Below, one piece after another: positions 5,329-7,217 of a stretch of 7,217 nt of DNA (position 1 is the first letter of the stretch; every line of letters starts with the position of its first letter). Both the position numbers and the translations under genes were made by a program. This stretch comes from DATIJJ01 sp039936115 (lineage in GTDB: Bacteria > Pseudomonadota > Gammaproteobacteria > DSM-16500), in assembly GCA_039936115.1 (NCBI GenBank), contig JBDTIZ010000043.1:1-7217 (forward strand), given 5' to 3'. The notes below the pieces were generated by a model, which had not been told where the DNA came from, did not search any database, and was given only the letters and a program-made list of their open reading frames with translations.

Positions 5329-6339
5329 ATGAGCAAAGACAGAGACTTAGCTGCTTTTCTTAATCCAAAAACCGCTCGCGATCTAACCTTGGCAATGGCC
5401 GACCCCAACTCACCTATTAATAAAAAGATTTGGAATGAGTTAGAAGTCGCTATCGCCCAAAAAATAGAATTAAATAAAATAATTGATAACTGTATCTTAA
5501 GTATTCTCACGCGAGAACAAATCCAGGATGAGAACAAAGAACAAGAACGAAGATTGCTCGAAACTAGAATGCTTAAACAGCAACAATTCCAAACAGAGCA
5601 ACAACAAAAACAAGATATTGAGAAAAAACTACATCCTGAAGATGAACATTCAACAGATTCAATCAGAGAGTTACTTCAAAGCTTAGAAGCTGACAATCAT
5701 CGTCTTGAAAATCAAAAAATGCTTTTGACTAACTCTTTGAACAACTTACAAAAAACACAAGTCGCAATTCAAGATAGATGGAAAAAGAATCAAGAAAGTG
5801 AAATGAAAACATTGATTACACAGTTTGAAAATCCACAAACAAGGCTACTATCAGTCAAGGGAACTGCTATTACTAATCTCAGTGTCTTAAAGATTGCTTT
5901 ACAAGCACCCTCGCCTCTTGAAATTTTAAAGATTAATCCGACCTTTGCGGAACACTTGAGTGATGTCCCTGTGAAAGCTAAGCAAATGCAAGTTCAGGGA
6001 AATGTAATGCAAGAATTAAGACTGCTTAATTTTATAGTTAAAATAGACGGTCAGGCAGCAGATCAAGAACCGAATCCTAAAGCCATATTAGAAGCGATTA
6101 AAAGAAATAAAAAAGCAATTGGCTCTGCTTTTTTACTTGCGACAACACAACATGGAGATGAAACACTTGCTTTAACTAAACAAGCATTAGAAACAACCAT
6201 ACGACGCACTGAGATTGCAAGCACGGTAAAGAAAGTTGAATCAGAAATTTCAATCAATGATAAAGCAATGGACAAAGCAAATGACATGCTTAAAGAATTA
6301 GTCGAACGAAGGCCAGGTCCTAAATTCACTCCTAAATAA
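5329..6339 (+). CDS. coiled-coil protein of unknown function
   Basis: I do not recognise this 336-residue protein. It has no signal peptide or membrane segment, so it is cytoplasmic or exported by a signal-less route. Residues 1-60 are mixed helical (DLAAFLNPKTARDLTLAMADPNSP near the start). Residues about 62-165 are strongly charged and Gln-rich, with a heptad-like pattern typical of a coiled coil, broken near LHPEDEHSTD (101-110). Residues 175-300 form a more globular helical part, for example SVLKIALQAPSPLEILKINPTFAEHL (185-210). A last helix (about 295-325) ends in a basic, proline-containing tail, RRPGPKFTPK. Cys55 is the only cysteine. The start is the ATG at 5329, with GGGA 8 bases upstream. 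The in-frame TTG at 5284 would put the -10 boxes inside the gene. Such proteins in Legionellales are often Dot/Icm effectors, but the tail lacks a clear Glu-rich block, so that reading is speculative. Confidence 0.8.
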   Translation: MSKDRDLAAFLNPKTARDLTLAMADPNSPINKKIWNELEVAIAQKIELNKIIDNCILSILTREQIQDENKEQERRLLETRMLKQQQFQTEQQQKQDIEKKLHPEDEHSTDSIRELLQSLEADNHRLENQKMLLTNSLNNLQKTQVAIQDRWKKNQESEMKTLITQFENPQTRLLSVKGTAITNLSVLKIALQAPSPLEILKINPTFAEHLSDVPVKAKQMQVQGNVMQELRLLNFIVKIDGQAADQEPNPKAILEAIKRNKKAIGSAFLLATTQHGDETLALTKQALETTIRRTEIASTVKKVESEISINDKAMDKANDMLKELVERRPGPKFTPK

Positions 6340-6575
6340 ATGATTCGTTTCATGCTGTGTCACTTCGTGTTTGCTGCGAAGCGTAGTAATACAGATATCC
6401 GCGGTGATGTGCTCGGCTAAGGCCAAGCAGTTTCGCTTCTTAAGCAACTCAAACAAATAGCGTCAACTATTGATCACAAATACACTGAATAGACTCTCTC
6501 TTTTAAGTTTGCCTTAATGTTCATCAACTAATATAGAAAAATTGGAATTCTAAAATAGGGTAAAGGAGTCATACC
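6340..6575 (+). other. intergenic gap with two weak hairpins and a weak promoter candidate
   Basis: No open frame of note is seen in this 236-base gap. CTTCG (6363-6367) can pair with CGAAG (6377-6381). GCTCGGC (6411-6417) can pair with GCCAAGC (6422-6428) with one mismatch around a 4-base loop. Neither is followed by a T-run, so no terminator for the coiled-coil gene can be claimed. TTGCCT (6509-6514) and TATAGA (6532-6537), 17 bases apart and each 4 of 6 to consensus, are the best promoter guess for the next gene. The left part (about 6360-6440) is richer in GC than the right part and could be a decayed repeat or gene remnant. Confidence 0.3.
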
Positions 6576-7217
6576 ATGTCTGCTTATCACGCACCAACCC
6601 TCGACCATTTATGCAAGTCTATTGATGATTTAGCGAACGAATATAATTATTCAGGCGATGAGCGCAAACCTCAAATTGATCTTTTAAAAAAATTGCGTGC
6701 CGCTCATGCGAACGGCCAGCTGGGAGATAATAAAACTGCTCATGAAATTTTACTTGGCGCATGGATGTTTATCCATCATCTAATCAAGAATGAATATCAT
6801 TATTATTCCTATATTCGTTCGCCTAAACATTCTCAGCTCTTTTGTTTAGCGGAAGCCGCACTTGGAATTGCGGAACCTGATGGTGAAAGTAAAAAAGAAA
6901 AAAACTCGCTGACAAAAGAAGCGACATTTTGTAACTTCATTCCTTTTCTCAATTACATGCAAAAAAACAAGGATGACTTCAGTCCTGATCTACAAAATAA
7001 AGCGTTTTTATTTGCAAAAGGTTTGAGAACCGAATTAGATCCGAAACTAAAAGTGTTATGCGCACGATTAAGCGAGGTCGTGCCATTACGCAAAAAATTT
7101 CAAGAAATACCAGACAGGTATAAAACTAAATGTGAACAAGATTGGCGAATTTCCAAATGGTTAGGTTATTTAGGTATTGGCGGCCGTAACAAAAAACGGC
7201 TAGAAGCTGTCAAATTT
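6576..7217 (+). CDS. unrecognised helical protein, 3' end outside the window
   Basis: An ATG at 6576, with AAAGGAG (6562-6568) 7 bases upstream, opens a frame of 214 codons that runs to the window edge without a stop. I do not recognise the protein. It looks soluble and mostly helical: no signal peptide, an N-terminal amphipathic stretch (HLCKSIDDLANEYN, 11-24), an aromatic and His-rich segment (GAWMFIHHLIKNEYHYYSYI, 61-80), a charged linker (101-116) and further helices (139-178). The visible part ends in a Gly- and Lys-rich stretch, LGYLGIGGRNKKRLEA (197-211). Cysteines at 13, 90, 119, 162 and 186 show no metal-binding spacing. It lies 236 bp after the coiled-coil gene on the same strand, with AT-rich codon use like that of its neighbours. 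A lineage-specific protein or secreted effector is possible, without direct evidence. Confidence 0.78.
   Translation, partial: MSAYHAPTLDHLCKSIDDLANEYNYSGDERKPQIDLLKKLRAAHANGQLGDNKTAHEILLGAWMFIHHLIKNEYHYYSYIRSPKHSQLFCLAEAALGIAEPDGESKKEKNSLTKEATFCNFIPFLNYMQKNKDDFSPDLQNKAFLFAKGLRTELDPKLKVLCARLSEVVPLRKKFQEIPDRYKTKCEQDWRISKWLGYLGIGGRNKKRLEAVKF

Noticed and set aside
5289..6353. Minus-strand frames of 82 and 96 codons opposite the coiled-coil gene
   Set aside because: They are antisense shadows with no ribosome binding site or recognisable motif.
6340..6575. tRNA or small RNA gene in the gap before the last gene
   Set aside because: The hairpins are short and no cloverleaf, T-loop or terminator could be found by eye.

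Overview
The window looks like a moderately AT-rich gammaproteobacterial chromosome. A host-associated lineage of the Legionellales (Coxiella/Legionella/Berkiella-like) is my best guess. The guess rests on the type IV pilin style, a very lysine-rich H1-like histone mimic, a glutamine- and lysine-rich coiled-coil protein with no recognisable enzyme domain, and dispersed palindromic repeats between genes. This placement is inference; there is no rRNA or other marker gene here.

Layout. Bases 1-91 hold a REP-like palindrome and a degenerate second half-copy. On the minus strand follow a type IV pilin-like gene (92-502), an MFS transporter of the anion:cation symporter type (524-1822, only 21 bp upstream of the pilin) and a 73-residue histone-like protein (1902-2123). 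Divergent from the histone gene, on the plus strand, is a lipoprotein with a helical-repeat-like body and a CXXCH heme-binding motif at its extreme C-terminus (2260-3222). It converges on a minus-strand pair of lipid genes: a DUF1295/steroid 5-alpha-reductase-like membrane protein (3319-4083) and, upstream of it, an acyl-CoA Delta9-type fatty acid desaturase (4177-5097). A large inverted repeat (3234-3323) lies at the convergent junction. It supplies the stop codon of the DUF1295 gene and looks like a terminator for the lipoprotein gene. Divergent from the desaturase is a plus-strand coiled-coil protein (5329-6339) with two overlapping perfect TATAAT boxes just upstream. The last gene (6576 to beyond 7217) is an open, unrecognised reading frame with a strong ribosome binding site.

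How the genes work together. The desaturase and the DUF1295 protein plausibly form a membrane-lipid modification unit. The MFS transporter and pilin are close enough to share a transcript although no functional link is obvious. The histone-like protein probably compacts DNA. The lipoprotein and the two last genes are the least explained parts. No complete new multi-gene system (defence, secretion or biosynthetic cluster) can be supported. The best candidates for something undescribed are the C-terminal-CXXCH lipoprotein and the two unrecognised proteins at the right end, which could be secreted effectors.

For three genes the longest reading frame starts too early. Ribosome binding sites place the real starts at 1822 (MFS), 4083 (DUF1295) and 5329 (coiled coil).
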